This document shows, one piece after another, positions 26,220 to 34,645 of a stretch of 64,000 nucleotides of DNA. This stretch comes from Gillisella taibaishanensis (lineage in GTDB: Bacteria > Pseudomonadota > Alphaproteobacteria > Rhizobiales > Rhizobiaceae). The stretch's first letter is position 1, and every line of letters starts with the position of its first letter. The translations under genes were made by a program, and so were the position numbers. The stretch lies in assembly GCF_001938985.1 (NCBI RefSeq), contig NZ_MKIN01000020.1, positions 372,001 to 436,000 on the forward strand, given 5' to 3'. The notes beneath the pieces were generated by a model. The model saw nothing but the letters and a program-made list of their open reading frames with translations. It ran no database searches and had not been told where the DNA came from.

Positions 26220-26249
26220 GACCCCACGCCCTATCCCTGCCCGAAAGAG

Positions 26250-27146
26250 ATGATAATGCGCCGGTTGAAAGTTGCATCCCTGAAAACCAAGGGGCGAACC
26301 ATGGCAATTGCGCGGTGGGCAGCGCTCTGCCTCTCAAGTCTGTTGATTTCACTGCCTGTTGCGCGAGCGGAAGAAACGGTATCAGGCACGCCGCCCATTC
26401 TGTTTGACGTGCGGGCCAGGCTGCCGAAGCCGGATCTATCGGTTTTGCTGCGGCTGCGGTTTCTGACGACGGTTGATTTTCCGCCCTTCAGCTTTCTGGA
26501 TCAGACTGGACATTTGACCGGTTATAATATCGATCTGGTGCGGGAGATCTGCCGGGAGCTGGACGTCGAGGCCAAATGCGAAGTCCAGTCTGTACCGTTC
26601 TCCGACATCGAAATCGCGCTGCTCAGCAAGCATGGTGATGCTGCGGTGGCGGGCATGGCCGTGACGGCGGGGCTGCGCCGCGATTTTGCGTTTTCACGAC
26701 CCTACCTGATGCTACCGGCCCGTTTTGTCGTGGCGCGCGGCAGCGCTTCGGGTACGCCCGCGATGCTTTCTGGCAAACAGGTCGGCGTTGTCGCCGGCTC
26801 GGCACAGGAGGCGATGCTGAAAGCGTTTTTCCCGGCCACTGTTGCGGTTCCGGTCGCCAATCAGGCGGACTTGATGGAGGCATTGAAGCAGAAAAAACTC
26901 GCAGCCGTGTTCGCCGATTCCCTGCAATCATCCTTCTGGCTGGCGAGCCCAGCCTCTAGCCAGTGCTGCGCCTATCTCGGCAGCCCTTATTTTTCTCAAG
27001 GGTTCCTGGGGGAGGGAATGACCATCATGGTGCGCAAGGAAGACGGCTTCCTAAGCGCCGCCTTCGACTATGCTCTTGTGTCTCTGTCGCGAAAGGGGCG
27101 GCTGGACGAACTCGCCCGCCGCTATTTCCCGGAAGGCTTTTATTGA
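26250..27146 (+). CDS. amino-acid-type periplasmic solute-binding protein (SBP_bac_3)
   Basis: 298 residues. A signal peptide is visible (ALCLSSLLISLPVARAEE, ending about residue 40), then a family-3 two-lobe solute-binding fold: FLTTVDFPPFSFLDQTGHLTGYN, ALLSKHGDAAVAGMAVT, RRDFAFSRPYL, and VGVVAGSAQEAML. No permease or ATPase lies beside it, so it may be a stand-alone sensor subunit or scavenging protein. Starts at 26250, 26256 or, in the best signal-peptide position, 26301 are possible. It diverges from the glycosyltransferase gene with a very short shared promoter region. Confidence 0.82.
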   Translation: MIMRRLKVASLKTKGRTMAIARWAALCLSSLLISLPVARAEETVSGTPPILFDVRARLPKPDLSVLLRLRFLTTVDFPPFSFLDQTGHLTGYNIDLVREICRELDVEAKCEVQSVPFSDIEIALLSKHGDAAVAGMAVTAGLRRDFAFSRPYLMLPARFVVARGSASGTPAMLSGKQVGVVAGSAQEAMLKAFFPATVAVPVANQADLMEALKQKKLAAVFADSLQSSFWLASPASSQCCAYLGSPYFSQGFLGEGMTIMVRKEDGFLSAAFDYALVSLSRKGRLDELARRYFPEGFY

Positions 27147-27150
27147 GAGC

Positions 27151-27201
27151 TAGAGCATTCCAGGGAAAGTGGAAACCGCCTTTCCGCACGGAAATGCTCT
27201 A
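27151..27201. repeat. palindromic intergenic element (rhizobial type)
   Basis: Begins TAGAGCATTCC and ends GGAAATGCTCTA, giving near-perfect 11-bp outer arms. An inner hairpin pairs GGAAAG with CTTTCC. The AGAGCATTTCC...GGAAATGCTCT motif is one I recognise as a recurrent intergenic palindrome of Rhizobium/Agrobacterium genomes. It lies between the convergent ends of the solute-binding-protein and TerB genes, where it may also act as a terminator. Confidence 0.7.
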
Positions 27202-27212
27202 GAAGACAAGGC

Positions 27213-27626
27213 TTAAGCCTTGCGATAGCGGGCAATCGCGCTGCGTTCGATGGCAGCGCAAGTTAGCTTGTCGAGGCCGAGGCGGTCGCGCAGCAATTGC
27301 AGCAGGCGGATTTCCTCCGGTCGCACAGTATGATCGACGGCTGCGACTTCGACGGCCAGCGCATAGGCGGTGTCGTAAAGCCGCTCAGGCAGGGCATCGC
27401 GGATCGTTTCGAGCGTGATGTCGAGGCCTTCCGGCCCCGCCAGAATGGTGGCGCAGCGCCTTGCAACGTCGAGCACGGCACCTTCATCGAAGCCGGCAAA
27501 AACGGGCGTATTGGAAACGAGATTGCCGATCCGCTCCAATTCCCGGTCATCCATGGCATTGTCGACCGCCGACGTCATCACCATCGCGAAAATCATCGCA
27601 TCCTGCACGGTCACCTTGGAGGTCAT
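27213..27626 (-). CDS. TerB-like (tellurite resistance/Tic22-like) family protein
   Basis: 137 residues, all-helical TerB-like fold. Signature acidic segments are MTSAVDNAMDDRELERI (about 17-33) and VAAVDHTVRPEEIRLLQLLRDRLGL (about 94-118), two similar acidic helix-pairs typical of TerB's metal-binding sites. TerB-like proteins are cytoplasmic and often stand alone in alphaproteobacteria with unknown function; no other ter gene is present here. ATG 27626 follows AAGGTGACCGTGCAGG-type sequence on the minus strand only weakly. It converges with the solute-binding-protein gene across a palindromic element. Confidence 0.82.
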   Translation of the reverse strand: MTSKVTVQDAMIFAMVMTSAVDNAMDDRELERIGNLVSNTPVFAGFDEGAVLDVARRCATILAGPEGLDITLETIRDALPERLYDTAYALAVEVAAVDHTVRPEEIRLLQLLRDRLGLDKLTCAAIERSAIARYRKA

Positions 27627-27784
27627 GGATGTAGTGTTCCTGTCATCGTCTTCGAGTGGATCGGTTCTCAGTTCCGGCTAAGCCGCCGCGCGCCATGAAG
27701 AATGGCGATTGCCGCAGGCGGTTTCAAGAGGCGTCAATGTCGCCGCAGACTGCCTAAAGAGGATTAAGTCTATGGGAAATATTC

Positions 27785-28444
27785 CTACTGGCTGACCCAG
27801 ATAATCCGGGCGATCCATTCGACATCCTGCATGTCGAGCACCCGATTGGGGTGGTCCGCGTTGATGGATATCAGGTCGACCGACCGTGCCGTCTGGCGGC
27901 CAAGGACCTTGGCCATGACCTCGCCGTTGCAGGTCTTGACGACCACCCGGTCGCCACGGCGCACGGCCGCACCAGGCTCGACAATCAGGATGTCGCCGTC
28001 GCGGTAGAGCGGCTTCATGCTGTCGCCCTGAACTTCCAGAGCATAGACGCCCGGCTTGGCCGCCGTTGGAAAATCCACAAGATCCCAGCCCTGGCCGGCA
28101 GGAAAACCGCCGTCGTCGAAAAAGCCGCCGGACCCGGCCTGCGCCAGGCCTAGCAATGGGATAGCTCCAATTTGTGGTGGGAAATTACCCTCCGGCACCA
28201 CGTCGCTGCGATTGTCGTTGCTGATCAGCGTCACGAACTGGTCGATCCTCGCCCCAGTTGCTTCCAGAACCTTGGCGATGGATTCCGTCGAGGGCCAACG
28301 CATCCGACCATCCGGGCCGACACGCTTGGACTTGTTGAAGGATGTGGGGTCCAACCCCGCTTTTCGCGCCAGTCCCGATGGCGTCAGATGATACTGTTCG
28401 GCCAGTCGGTCAATCGCATTCCAGATCGTCTCATGTGAAAGCAT
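27785..28444 (-). CDS. S24-family (LexA/CI-like) transcriptional repressor
   Basis: 219 residues. An N-terminal HTH (about 5-70, LTPSGLARKAGLDPTSFNKSK) is followed by an S24 peptidase domain with catalytic Ser142 (EVQGDSMKPLYRDGD) and Lys179 (VMAKVLG), 37 residues apart as in LexA. The LexA-type Ala-Gly cleavage pair is plausible at LAQAGSGG (about 100-107). Proteins like this are standard in rhizobial chromosomes and need not be phage derived; no phage gene lies nearby. The ATG at 28444 (MLSHETIW) is preferred: GGCGGGAT lies just upstream, and the earlier frame gives non-family sequence. Confidence 0.88.
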   Translation of the reverse strand: MLSHETIWNAIDRLAEQYHLTPSGLARKAGLDPTSFNKSKRVGPDGRMRWPSTESIAKVLEATGARIDQFVTLISNDNRSDVVPEGNFPPQIGAIPLLGLAQAGSGGFFDDGGFPAGQGWDLVDFPTAAKPGVYALEVQGDSMKPLYRDGDILIVEPGAAVRRGDRVVVKTCNGEVMAKVLGRQTARSVDLISINADHPNRVLDMQDVEWIARIIWVSQ

Positions 28445-28722
28445 ATCCCGCCAACCCCGGCAATTATAAAGCCGTGGCACACGGCTTAGACCCCCGCCAT
28501 ATATCGAACAGAAGAGGTCGAGAGTAAAGATGAAAGAGGAATAAAGTCCTCTATTTTTGATATTCGTCGCGGATATTCGCCACGCTTTCCCTGTCCCTAT
28601 CGTCACATCCCTGATTTTTAGGAGGGGAAATTTGTAGCCCTGCTGGTGGCATGCTGCCCAAGCCAGATCAAGGCACAGGGCACCGCATGCCGATCAGCAA
28701 GCCGTTGCTCGTATGGAAATGG

Positions 28723-29370
28723 TCAGGCGACCATGGCCATGTTGAGCCGTCCGAGCTGAATGACCGCCTGAGTACGGCTATCGACCTTCAACTTGAGCAG
28801 GATGGCGGAGACATGCGCCTTGATCGTCGCTTCCGAAACGCCGAGTTCGTAGGCGATCTGTTTGTTCAGCAGACCTTCGCAGAGCATGCCCAATACCCGG
28901 TTTTGCTGCGGGGTGAGCGTGCGCAGCCGCGCCATGATATCGGCCAGTTCAGGATCCTGCTCCTGCTGCTCTATATAGGACGAAGGCGTGAAGATGTCGC
29001 CGCTCAGCACGGTCTGGATCGCCAGCCTGATATCCTCGATGCCCGACGATTTCGAAATGAAGCCGGATGCGCCGAGTTCCAGCGCGCGCCGGATGGTGGC
29101 GCAATCGTCCGTGGCCGAGCAAATGATGATCGGTAGGCTGGAAAATTCTGCCCGCAGTGCCATCAGTCCGGAAAAGCCGCTGGCGCCGGGCAAGGCGAGG
29201 TCGAGCAGAAGCACATCGGCATCCGGATGCTCAGCCGCTGCCTGGCGTGCCGCTTCGAAATCTCCCGCCTCGACGATATCCTGCTTGCCGTCCATGCCGC
29301 TTACGGCTTGCCGCAGCGCGCCGCGAAACAAGGGATGATCGTCCACGATAATGATTGTTTGCTCAGCCAT
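28723..29370 (-). CDS. LuxR/NarL-family response regulator, orphan
   Basis: 215 residues. The receiver domain (1-122) has the acidic pair D10-D11, phosphoacceptor D57 (LLLDLALPG) and KS near 106. The NarL-type HTH is at about 148-208 (LTPQQNRVLGMLCEG, VSEATIKAHVSAILLKL). ATG 29370 follows GGGAGGGGGCAGACG; the long upstream extension is rejected. No histidine kinase is adjacent on either side. It diverges from DUF952-pyrD. Confidence 0.93.
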   Translation of the reverse strand: MAEQTIIIVDDHPLFRGALRQAVSGMDGKQDIVEAGDFEAARQAAAEHPDADVLLLDLALPGASGFSGLMALRAEFSSLPIIICSATDDCATIRRALELGASGFISKSSGIEDIRLAIQTVLSGDIFTPSSYIEQQEQDPELADIMARLRTLTPQQNRVLGMLCEGLLNKQIAYELGVSEATIKAHVSAILLKLKVDSRTQAVIQLGRLNMAMVA

Positions 29371-29702
29371 CGTCTGCCCCCTCCCAAGAGCTTTCGTTGT
29401 GCAGCAGTTCCCGCATCTGCGATGCCGGGTCTTTGTTATTAACGGTTGTCGTGCCTCCTGCGCAAGCAGCAACGCCATTGGCCGTCTGTCTTGCGTCTCC
29501 AACCGTCACTATACGGCGAATAGATACCGCTACCAAGTCTTCACGCCACCGTGAAATCGTAGATCACTGCAGGTTGAACAGGAAATCAAGCCTAAAAATA
29601 CTGCACAGTTCAATTGCCTCGTGCTGTCGACCGTGGACAAGTCGGGCCGGTTCAGGCAAACCGACAGGGATTTCGCCCGTTAAGGGCTGCAAGGATGGCA
29701 TC
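29371..29702. other. intergenic region between response regulator and DUF952
   Basis: 332 bases between divergent genes. I see no gene, riboswitch or strong repeat; open frames here are extensions of the flanking genes without family resemblance. It must hold both promoters. Confidence 0.45.
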
Positions 29703-30053
29703 ATGGCAGCAGAGACAGTCTATAAAATCGTGCCGGAAACGCTCTGGCAAAAGGCGCGGGCAGAGGGCGTATTTACCGGCGCCGCCATTGATCTGTCTGA
29801 TGGCTTCATCCACTTTTCAACGGCTGCCCAGGCGCGGGAAACGGCAAGACTGCATTTTGCCGGGCAGGAAGGCCTGCTGCTGATCGCTGTCGATGGTGCG
29901 GCGCTGGGGGCGAAGCTGGTGTTCGAAGCGTCGCGTGGCGGGGCGCTGTTTCCGCATCTTTACGCAGCCTTGCCGCTCTCGGCCGTCGTTGCCGAATGGG
30001 CCTTGCCCTTGGGCGAGGATGGGCTGCACCAGTTTCCGGAGGATATGGCATGA
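29703..30053 (+). CDS. DUF952 family protein
   Basis: 116 residues matching DUF952: VYKIVPETLWQKARAEG, then DLSDGFIHFSTAAQARETA, FEASRGGALFPHLYAALPL. The fold is distantly related to ADP-ribosyltransferase-like proteins, but function is unknown. ATG 29703 follows AAGGATGG. Its stop overlaps the pyrD start by four bases (ATGA); this DUF952-pyrD pair is usual in rhizobia, suggesting co-expression with pyrimidine synthesis. Confidence 0.88.
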   Translation: MAAETVYKIVPETLWQKARAEGVFTGAAIDLSDGFIHFSTAAQARETARLHFAGQEGLLLIAVDGAALGAKLVFEASRGGALFPHLYAALPLSAVVAEWALPLGEDGLHQFPEDMA

Positions 30054-31141
30054 TAGATCCCTTCAAGCGTTTTGCCCGTCCGGGCCTGTTCCTGTTTGAT
30101 CCTGAAACCGCCCATGGCCTGTCGATCGCGGGCCTCAAGACGAGCCTGATGCCGAAATGCCGCCAGCCTGATGATGCCAGGCTGGCGCAGACCATTGCAG
30201 GCCTGCATTTTCCCAATCCGGTCGGCATGGCCGCCGGCTATGACAAAAATGCGGAAGTTCCGGATGAATTGCTCGGCCTCGGCTTCGGCTTTGCCGAAGT
30301 GGGAACACTGACGCCAAAGCAGCAGGACGGAAATCCGAAGCCCCGCATTTTCCGCCTTGTGCGTGACGAAGCGATCATCAACCGGCTCGGCTTCAACAAT
30401 GAGGGTCATGAGGCGGCCTTCCGGCGTCTTCAGGCGCGGGCTAACAAACCCGGCATCGTCGGGGTTAATATCGGCGCCAATAAGGATGCCGAGGATCGGA
30501 TTGCGGATTATGTCGCCGGCATTCGCCGCTTCTATTCGCTTGCTACCTATTTCACCGCCAATATCTCCTCGCCAAATACGCCCGGCCTGCGGGACTTGCA
30601 GGCCAAGGACAGTCTCGGTCAGTTGCTGGATGCCGTGCTCGCTGCCCGGGCCGAAGAGGCCGTCAAGGCTGGCCGTCGGGTGCCGGTCTTTCTGAAGATC
30701 GCGCCCGATCTGACCGAAGAAGGCATGGACGATATTGCTGAAGTGGTGCTGGCCCGCGATCTCGACGGACTGATCGTCTCCAACACCACCCTGTCGCGCG
30801 AGGGCTTGATGGATCAGCGCCAGGCCAGCCAGGCCGGGGGCATGTCCGGCAAACCGCTGTTTGCCAAATCCACAGCGGTGCTTGCCCGCATGCGCCACCG
30901 TGTCGGCCCCGGCCTGCCGCTAATCGGCGTTGGCGGCGTGTCTTCTGCGGAAACCGCGCTGGAAAAGATCAAGGCGGGTGCCGATCTGGTGCAACTCTAT
31001 TCCTGCATGGTCTATGAGGGGCCGGGTCTTGCGGCTGCTATCGTCCAGGGACTGTCAAAGGCGCTGGATCGCGAAGGCGTGGCGTCGATTTCGCAGTTGC
31101 GCGATAGCCGGCTTCAACACTGGCTGTCGGCAAAGGTTTGA
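30050..31141 (+). CDS. pyrD: dihydroorotate dehydrogenase (quinone), class 2
   Basis: 363 residues. Oxidises dihydroorotate to orotate in pyrimidine synthesis, passing electrons to membrane quinone. Class 2 features: an N-terminal amphipathic membrane-association segment (FKRFARPGLFLFDPETAHGLS), NPVGMAAGYDKNAE, VGTLTPKQQDGNPKPR, catalytic Ser174 in NISSPNTPGL, LKIAPDLTEEG, and the FMN-phosphate loop LIGVGGVSSAETALEKIKAGA. The start overlaps the DUF952 stop. The 3' end overlaps the convergent MATE gene by 28 bases. Confidence 0.97.
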   Translation: MIDPFKRFARPGLFLFDPETAHGLSIAGLKTSLMPKCRQPDDARLAQTIAGLHFPNPVGMAAGYDKNAEVPDELLGLGFGFAEVGTLTPKQQDGNPKPRIFRLVRDEAIINRLGFNNEGHEAAFRRLQARANKPGIVGVNIGANKDAEDRIADYVAGIRRFYSLATYFTANISSPNTPGLRDLQAKDSLGQLLDAVLAARAEEAVKAGRRVPVFLKIAPDLTEEGMDDIAEVVLARDLDGLIVSNTTLSREGLMDQRQASQAGGMSGKPLFAKSTAVLARMRHRVGPGLPLIGVGGVSSAETALEKIKAGADLVQLYSCMVYEGPGLAAAIVQGLSKALDREGVASISQLRDSRLQHWLSAKV

Positions 31142-32469
31142 CGGCTGCGGCTTTTCAGCCGCAAAGCCAGAAACAGGCCGCGAAACGCCAGGAACAGATT
31201 GAGCGCCAGCCAGAGGCCGTGATTGCCCAACAGCGGCACGAAGATCGCAAGTGCGATAAGATAGCCGACAAAGGCGGCAAGCATCATGTTGCGCATGTCG
31301 CTTGACCAGGCCGCACCTATAAAGACCCCATCCATCTGAAATGCGAGCGCACCGGTGAGCGCGGTGACCGCCGCCCAGGGCAGGAAGATCCGCGCCACTT
31401 CGCGCACGTCTGCCGCTGTGGTCATGGCGTCGATGATCGCTCCGCCGACGAGAAGAAAGAATACCATGCTGGTGATCGCCAGCCCGAAGGACCAGACCGT
31501 GGTCAGCCGCACAGCCTGATCAAAGGCAGGCCGATAGCGGGCGCCGACGGCCCGGCCGACGATCTGCTCTGCGGCATTGGCGACGCCGTCGAGATAGAAT
31601 GAGGCGACCATGAAGAAATTCATCAGCAGCGCGTTGGCGGCCAGCGTCACCGCTCCAAAGCCGGTGCCGATCCGGGTCAGCAGCGTGAAGGCGCCCAGCA
31701 GGACGAAGCTGCGGATCAGGATGTCGCGGTTAAGGGCAAACAGCTCGCCGAGTTGCTGGCGATCGAGCAATTCGGCCATGGACGGCAGCAATGACCGCTC
31801 GGTGCGGATAAGGATGACGGCAAGGCCGACAATGGCTGCTGTAGCTTCGCCGGCAACCGCTCCCCAGGCGACGCCTGATACACCCCAGCCGAAATGCAGC
31901 CCGAGCAGGATCGACAGCAGGATATTGACGCCGTTGAGAAGGATCTGCAGGGCGAGTGCCAGAGACCCTTTGCCCCGCCCGAGAATGAAGCCCATGATGG
32001 TGAAATTCGATAGCGTCAACGGGCCGGCTAGAATGCGGGTCGAGAAATAGATAGACGTGACCTCCGCCACCCGACCTTCGGCGCCCATCAGCGCCAGTCC
32101 CGCCTTCAGCAGAACCGGAGATAGAGCCAGCAGCAGCAGGCCGATGCCGAGCGACAGGATCATCGAGCGACAGAAGACTGCGATCTGTTCACGCTCATCC
32201 CGACGGCCATGGGCCTGGGCAACCAGCGCAGTGGTCGAGGCTCGCAGGAAATTCAGGCTGGCAAAGACAAGGTCGAAAACGGCGGCGCCGATCGCAAGCC
32301 CGGCCAGCGCGGCAGCCTCACCGGTCCGCCCGATCACAGCCGTATCGGTTATGCCGAGCAGCGGCGTGGTGATATAGCCAAGCGTCATCGGGATGGCGAT
32401 GGCGAGCACGGCGCGATGGGTCACGATAAAAGCCCGGTTTTGTGCGCCGGGAGTGGGGGCAATGGTCAT
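31114..32469 (-). CDS. MATE-family efflux transporter (DinF-like)
   Basis: 451 residues with 12 predicted membrane segments in two related halves. Family segments include PMTLGYITTPLLGITDTAVIGR (29-50) and, in the second half, FLLVGG and the MDGVFIGAAWSSDMRNMM stretch typical of the DinF subgroup. MATE proteins export cationic drugs and metabolites using H+ or Na+ gradients; the substrate is unknown. The ATG at 32469 follows GGAGCCTTTG. It converges with pyrD, sharing 28 bases of coding sequence, so a bidirectional terminator cannot fit between them. Confidence 0.92.
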   Translation of the reverse strand: MTIAPTPGAQNRAFIVTHRAVLAIAIPMTLGYITTPLLGITDTAVIGRTGEAAALAGLAIGAAVFDLVFASLNFLRASTTALVAQAHGRRDEREQIAVFCRSMILSLGIGLLLLALSPVLLKAGLALMGAEGRVAEVTSIYFSTRILAGPLTLSNFTIMGFILGRGKGSLALALQILLNGVNILLSILLGLHFGWGVSGVAWGAVAGEATAAIVGLAVILIRTERSLLPSMAELLDRQQLGELFALNRDILIRSFVLLGAFTLLTRIGTGFGAVTLAANALLMNFFMVASFYLDGVANAAEQIVGRAVGARYRPAFDQAVRLTTVWSFGLAITSMVFFLLVGGAIIDAMTTAADVREVARIFLPWAAVTALTGALAFQMDGVFIGAAWSSDMRNMMLAAFVGYLIALAIFVPLLGNHGLWLALNLFLAFRGLFLALRLKSRSRQTFADSQC

Positions 32470-32512
32470 CAAAGGCTCCAGCGGGCAAAGACCACTGCCC
32501 GGAAGCTCGTTA

Positions 32513-33100
32513 TCAACCGATTCTCAGGCGAATGCCAGTCGGCGAGGCGCCCATCGGCAGAATACCCATATCCGTCTGTGGACGCGGCGTGCCTGAGAGG
32601 ACCATGGCCCAATAGGGCTTGTTGCCGCGTGCGGGAATGCGCGCTACGGCAACGCCAAGCCCATGATAGGGGCCGAGCATATTTTCGAGATGGTGCGGCG
32701 AGTTGATCCAGGCCTGCATCGCGGCCTCGTCGGTCTGCTGCAGCATGGCGATATTTTCCGCCGCCGGAAGCTGGACATTGCCGGCCCGCATGCGGGAACC
32801 GAAACTGTCACCCATGCCGATCAGATGCGACATGGTTTCGGCCTGGGCCATGCGATTGGCCTGGAACATCGCCGCCTTTGCCGCCTGCGGATCGATCACC
32901 AATGTCGATTTGCCGTTCTTCTGGCGCAGCGCGTTCACCATCGGCAGGAAGGCTGCTGTCTCGTCCGTGACGTTGGACGGCGCCGTCGGCTTTGAGATGG
33001 GGCTGGCGCAGCCGGCAAGCAGGGCGGCAAGACCAAGACCAGCCGAGGCTATAAAGGCGCGTCGGCCGGAACGATCGGTCTCTGGGCAAGGAACGTACAT
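32513..33100 (-). CDS. CAP/SCP-domain lipoprotein
   Basis: 195 residues. The N-terminus has RRAFIASAGLGLAALLAGC, a twin-arginine-like and lipobox leader with Cys near residue 31. The CAP (SCP/PR-1) domain follows: FLPMVNALRQKNG, AMFQANRMAQAETMSHLIG, AAENIAMLQQTDEAAMQAW, NSPHHLENMLGPYHGLGVAVAR, all typical. Function of bacterial CAP proteins is largely unknown; they are exported. The gene starts one base after the stop of the upstream DUF6460 gene, so the two are co-transcribed. Confidence 0.88.
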   Translation of the reverse strand: MYVPCPETDRSGRRAFIASAGLGLAALLAGCASPISKPTAPSNVTDETAAFLPMVNALRQKNGKSTLVIDPQAAKAAMFQANRMAQAETMSHLIGMGDSFGSRMRAGNVQLPAAENIAMLQQTDEAAMQAWINSPHHLENMLGPYHGLGVAVARIPARGNKPYWAMVLSGTPRPQTDMGILPMGASPTGIRLRIG

Positions 33101-33101
33101 G

Positions 33102-33368
33102 TTATTTCCGCATGTTGAGAAGGCGCAGGATGATGAACAGCGGGATGACCACGCTGGCGCCGAGCAGCAGATAGTCTCCGAACTGGCCAAGCGCGGCAAA
33201 GCCCTTGTGCCAGATATCCTGGAAGAAATGGCGGATGCCCTCGATAATGTCATAGGGATAGATGCCGAAGATCCGCATCACGAAGCCGACGATCACCGAA
33301 ACGACGATCAGCTTGATGATGGTTCGGCCGATCGAATCGCCCAGAAATCTGTTGACGCCATCGGTCAT
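33102..33368 (-). CDS. small inner-membrane protein (DUF6460-like)
   Basis: 88 residues with two membrane segments, about 17-38 (KLIVVSVIVGFVMRIFG) and 64-84 (LLLGASVVIPLFIILRLL), joined by an amphipathic loop (DIWHKGFAALGQFGDY). It resembles the rhizobial DUF6460 small membrane protein family. ATG 33368 follows AGGAGACAGAGCC, a good ribosome site; a 14-residue upstream extension is rejected. Co-transcribed with the CAP-domain lipoprotein. Confidence 0.8.
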   Translation of the reverse strand: MTDGVNRFLGDSIGRTIIKLIVVSVIVGFVMRIFGIYPYDIIEGIRHFFQDIWHKGFAALGQFGDYLLLGASVVIPLFIILRLLNMRK

Positions 33369-33547
33369 GGCTCTGTCTCCTGTTATCCGCCCTTGGCGCA
33401 TGAGTCGCACATAAGCATTGGATTATGGCGACGCAAGCACAATGACGCTCCGATGAAGGCGACAAGCAGGCCGCCGATAGATTTCACTTGCGTTTTTCAA
33501 GGCTTGCGCCATTGCTCCGGCATCGTCCCTCAGCACAGACATGTCCC

Positions 33548-34519
33548 ATGCATCGCACGCAGCCCCCTTCCGGTAGAAATGCCCCCGGTTCACGCTCCTC
33601 AGGCGACGTAACCGCCGACCGCCGCGCCGATTATGCCCGCATGCTCGCAGAAAGTGGTGATCACGCCGCTGCCGCCGAATTGATGGAACAGGCGCTGGAA
33701 CTGGCTCCCGGCTGGGCGGCCGGTTGGTTTCTGCTTGGCGACTACCGGATGAAGGCCGCCGATCCGACTGCCGCCGACGCTTACCGGCAGGTGCTGGCGC
33801 TCGACCCTCAGGACATATTCGGTGCTGGCCTGAAACTCGTGCTGCTCGGGGCGGAAGCCATGCCGGAAAAGCCGCCAAGCCGTTATGTCGAGGCGTTGTT
33901 CGATGATTATGCCGACCGTTTCGACGCGGCCCTGGTGGAAAGGCTCGACTACCGGGTGCCGAAAAAGCTGGCGGCTCTTATTGCCCGGGTCACCGGCCCA
34001 GACCGCCGCCACGCCCATGCCGTCGATCTCGGCTGTGGCACCGGCCTGATGGGCGCCGAACTGCGGCCGCAGACAGACTATCTGGAGGGCTACGACCTCT
34101 CCGCCGCCATGCTGGCCAAGGCACGCGACAAGCAGATCTATGACGCACTTGGCGAGGCCGACCTGTCGCTACCCCCCGAGACCTGCGGTCTGTTTCCAAA
34201 GGACAAGGGCAGCGCCCGCGCCGATCTGGTCACGGCAGCCGATGTGCTGATGTATCTCGGCAACCTCACCGGCGTCTTTACGCTTGCCGCCGACCTGTTG
34301 CGACCGGGCGGATATTTCGCCTTTTCGGTGGAGCGGCACGAGGGCGAGGAGGGATTTTCTCTCGCGCCATCGCTGCGCTACCAGCATGGGCAGGCCTATG
34401 TGGAAGCCGAACTTCGGGCGCAAGGCTTCGAACTGCTGACCAGCGAACAGGAGATCATTCGTCTTGATGGCGGAAAACCCATTCAAGGCTTGCTGTTTAT
34501 TGCCCGCAAGCCCGCCTGA
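33548..34519 (+). CDS. TPR-containing class I SAM-dependent methyltransferase
   Basis: 323 residues. An N-terminal TPR-like helical repeat region (about 20-100; YARMLAESGDHAAAAELMEQALELAPGW) is followed by a Rossmann methyltransferase domain with motif I VDLGCGTGLMG (about 158-168), DLSAAMLAKA and a C-terminal FSVERHEGEEGF strand. Such 'predicted TPR-repeat methyltransferases' are common in alphaproteobacteria; substrate unknown. ATG 33548 is the first start giving family-like sequence; the longer frame from 33488 has no ribosome site. Confidence 0.85.
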   Translation: MHRTQPPSGRNAPGSRSSGDVTADRRADYARMLAESGDHAAAAELMEQALELAPGWAAGWFLLGDYRMKAADPTAADAYRQVLALDPQDIFGAGLKLVLLGAEAMPEKPPSRYVEALFDDYADRFDAALVERLDYRVPKKLAALIARVTGPDRRHAHAVDLGCGTGLMGAELRPQTDYLEGYDLSAAMLAKARDKQIYDALGEADLSLPPETCGLFPKDKGSARADLVTAADVLMYLGNLTGVFTLAADLLRPGGYFAFSVERHEGEEGFSLAPSLRYQHGQAYVEAELRAQGFELLTSEQEIIRLDGGKPIQGLLFIARKPA

Positions 34520-34645
34520 AAGACCGAAAATTGCGATCTTCTCGATAGGTCAGGTATCCTGACCAAACTATCTTGAAAGCCTTGGATTTTCAGGCATTCT
34601 CATAGCCAATAGACAACCAAAACTGGCGGTCGCGCGGGCAACGGG

